A DNA stretch of 42,795 nucleotides from Lentisphaeria bacterium UBA4640 (lineage in GTDB: Bacteria; Verrucomicrobiota; Lentisphaeria; Victivallales; UBA1829): assembly GCA_002405835.1 (NCBI GenBank), contig DHMO01000056.1, positions 1 to 42,795 of the forward strand. The letters run 5' to 3'. The first letter of the stretch is position 1, and every line of letters starts with the position of its first letter. Positions 41,052 through 42,795 of the stretch are shown here, in pieces. The notes under the pieces were generated by a model that saw only the letters and a list, made by a program, of their open reading frames with translations, made no database searches and was not told the origin of the DNA. The position numbers were made by a program, and so were the translations under genes.

Positions 41052-42593
41052 TTAGAGTCTGCGGTCAAGAGAACGGTAGTTGATGGCTTCAAAAATGTGG
41101 TCGGACGCAATCTGTTCCGCGCCGTCAAGGTCGGCAACCGTGCGGGCGACGCGCAGAATGCGGTCATACGCACGCGCGCTCAATCCGAATTCCGTAATCG
41201 TGTGACGCAGCTGTGTCTTGGCGTCAGCGGTGATTTCACAGAACTTGCGGATATCCGCAGGCTCCATCCGGGCGTTGCAGCGGACCCGCGGGTTTCCGGC
41301 AAAACGGCGGTTCTGAATTTCGCGGGCTCGGATGACCCGGGCGCGGATCTGCGCACTCGTCTCGCCGTCCGGAGCATTCAGGAGCTCGTTTTCGGTCAGC
41401 GAGGAAACTTCCACATGCAGGTCGATGCGGTCCATCAGCGGACCCGATATCTTCGCGCGGTAATCCTGAATGCGCTTCTGTCCGCAGCGGCAGACATGCA
41501 GGCGGTCGCCGTAATGACCGCACGGACATGGGTTCATCGCGGCAAGCAGAATGAATTCGCACGGGAAATCAAAACTTCCCGAAGCGCGGCTGATTGTCAC
41601 CACGCCCGATTCAATCGGCTGACGGAGCGTTTCAAGCACGCTTCGTTTGAACTCCGGAAGTTCATCCAGGAAAAGAACGCCGTTGTGCGCAAGGCTGATT
41701 TCGCCGGGCTGCGGATTCGATCCTCCGCCAAGCAGTCCGGCGTCGCTCACCGTGTGGTGCGGCGCGCGGAACGGACGGCAGCGCAGAAGCGGATGTTTGG
41801 AATCCAGAAGGCCAAGCACACTGTAGACGCGGCTGGTGTCAAGAGTCTCCTCCTCCGTCATCGGCGGAAGAATTCCCGGAAGGCGTTTCGCAAGCATGGA
41901 TTTTCCGGTTCCCGGAGGGCCGACAAACAGAACATTGTGTCCGCCTGCCGCCGCAATCTCAAGCGCGCGTTTCGCCTGGAACTGACCTTTGACGTCGGCA
42001 AAATCGGGTATCCGGCTCCAGTCCGGCTCCGCAAACACGCCGCCGGCATCGGGCTGAACCGGCATAAGCTCCCCGTTCACAGCCGCAACTGCCTCCTGAA
42101 GACACGACACGGCGAAAACGCGCACCTTGTCCGCCGCAACCGCACCCTCGGGAGCGTTTTCCGCCGGCAGAATCAGAGTCTTGATCTGCGGCGCCAGCTT
42201 GCGCGCTAAAAGCGCAATCGGCAGAGCTCCTTTGACCGGACGCACCGAACCGTCAAGTGCAAGTTCGCCGAGAATCATTGCGGAAGCGAGATTTTCGCGC
42301 GGAATGATTCCGTTCGCCGCAATCAGCGAGAGCGCAATGGGCAAATCGAACGCCGCGCCCTCCTTCTTCATGTCCGCCGGAGCAAGATTGACGAGCGTAT
42401 GCCCCTGCGGATGACCGTATCCGCAGGAAAACAGCGCGGATTTGATGCGGTCCCGGCTCTCTTTGATTGCGGTGTCGGGCAGACCGACTATCGCGACAAT
42501 GGATTCTTCCCCGCGTCCGGTTGCATTGAGTTCAACCTCCACGGAAACGGCATCGACTCCCGCGAGCGCGCCGGAAAAAGTTCTGGTCAGCAT
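41052..42593 (-). CDS. comM: ComM/YifB-family Mg-chelatase-like AAA+ ATPase
   Basis: A 513-aa protein: an N-terminal Lon-protease-like fold (FSGALAGVDAVSVEVELNA; ALDGSVRPVKGALPIAL), then the AAA+ Mg-chelatase core with Walker A VGPPGTGKSMLAKRLPGILP, Walker B FLDELPEF and a C-terminal HTH-like domain (SARAYDRILRVARTVADLDG). A CPCGHYGDRLHVCRCG cysteine cluster lies between. In naturally competent bacteria ComM is a helicase that extends heteroduplex during transformation. Family length fits. Confidence 0.95.
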   Translation of the reverse strand: MLTRTFSGALAGVDAVSVEVELNATGRGEESIVAIVGLPDTAIKESRDRIKSALFSCGYGHPQGHTLVNLAPADMKKEGAAFDLPIALSLIAANGIIPRENLASAMILGELALDGSVRPVKGALPIALLARKLAPQIKTLILPAENAPEGAVAADKVRVFAVSCLQEAVAAVNGELMPVQPDAGGVFAEPDWSRIPDFADVKGQFQAKRALEIAAAGGHNVLFVGPPGTGKSMLAKRLPGILPPMTEEETLDTSRVYSVLGLLDSKHPLLRCRPFRAPHHTVSDAGLLGGGSNPQPGEISLAHNGVLFLDELPEFKRSVLETLRQPIESGVVTISRASGSFDFPCEFILLAAMNPCPCGHYGDRLHVCRCGQKRIQDYRAKISGPLMDRIDLHVEVSSLTENELLNAPDGETSAQIRARVIRAREIQNRRFAGNPRVRCNARMEPADIRKFCEITADAKTQLRHTITEFGLSARAYDRILRVARTVADLDGAEQIASDHIFEAINYRSLDRRL

Positions 42594-42671
42594 AATTTTA
42601 TAAATCCCCGATTTGATAAACAGATTCCCTTACAAATACACGAATCCGGCGTATTTTACAAATGCGGAAAC

Positions 42672-42716
42672 AAAAAAAAATCAAAAATCCGGAGGGAATC
42701 CGCAAATTCCCTCCGG
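42672..42716 (-). terminator. Rho-independent terminator of the gene running off the right edge
   Basis: On the minus strand, an 11-bp stem CCGGAGGGAAT/ATTCCCTCCGG with a 6-nt loop, then TTTTTGATTTTTTTTT. It lies 11 nt after the stop codon of the partial gene. Confidence 0.92.
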
Positions 42717-42726
42717 AAGACTTCCG

Positions 42727-42795
42727 TTACGGAAGAAGAACCATGTCCATGAACTGATCCGGACGCTTCGGCTGCTGACCGATTCCGGGCGTCAG
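42727..42795 (-). CDS. C-terminal end of a gene cut by the window edge
   Basis: The last 22 codons of a minus-strand gene, reading LTPGIGQQPKRPDQFMDMVL and ending LP then TAA. A terminator follows directly. There is too little to name a product. Confidence 0.75.
   Translation of the reverse strand: MTPGIGQQPKRPDQFMDMVLLP

Overview
The window looks like chromosomal DNA of a gut-type Lentisphaerota bacterium (Victivallis-like). This is an inference from gene content: FTLIELL-type pseudopilins with H-X9-DG tails, secreted multidomain glycoside hydrolases, AraC regulators beside them, and a moderately GC-rich, tightly packed layout. No rRNA marker is present, so the assignment is not proven.

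Layout. (1) 1-6.5 kb: carbohydrate locus 1, with an AraC regulator divergent from a beta-propeller glycosidase, a pseudopilin, a 976-aa clan GH-A-like hydrolase and a small secreted carbohydrate-binding protein, closed by a terminator. (2) 6.5-11 kb: complete pstSCAB-phoU phosphate uptake operon. (3) 11-18.2 kb: carbohydrate locus 2. A four-gene minus-strand operon (ADP-ribosylglycohydrolase-family protein, pseudopilin with an in-frame TAG, stand-alone binding domain, 1083-aa hydrolase that starts with a near-identical copy of that domain) diverges from a second AraC regulator across a region with a perfect TTGACA-17-TATAAT promoter. (4) 18.3-20.8 kb: ferredoxin, RNase III and a LeuB-family dehydrogenase. 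(5) 21-25.2 kb: HPr, enzyme I, cyclophilin and a GH63-like glycosidase. (6) 25.2-29.5 kb: five-gene overlapping minus-strand operon (LysM lipoprotein, PqiC-like lipoprotein, Hpt, glycosyltransferase-methyltransferase fusion, QueE). (7) 29.5-31.4 kb: FucU-type mutarotase and L-rhamnose isomerase. (8) 31.4-35.8 kb: TypA, metallophosphoesterase, unknown protein, RsfS, NadD. (9) 35.9-40.1 kb: YraN, LOG protein, unknown exported protein, polysaccharide deacetylase-like protein. (10) 40.3-42.8 kb: tRNA-Asp, an array of four variable-stem hairpins, an unknown gene, ComM/YifB and the last 22 codons of another gene.

The two carbohydrate loci share one plan: AraC regulator, secreted hydrolase, binding module and one pseudopilin each, with no SusC/SusD pair or sugar ABC transporter in view. 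The pseudopilin may therefore be part of how the organism displays or exports its hydrolases.

The observations I rate highest are the hairpin array at 40515-40619 (four stems of different sequence, each with a 3-nt loop, inside constant flanks), the amber codon that splits a pseudopilin in a window where none of 41 gene ends uses TAG, the exact duplication of a binding domain as a stand-alone gene, inverted repeats packed into the leader regions of both pseudopilins, and two strong stem-loops in the leader of the RNase III gene.
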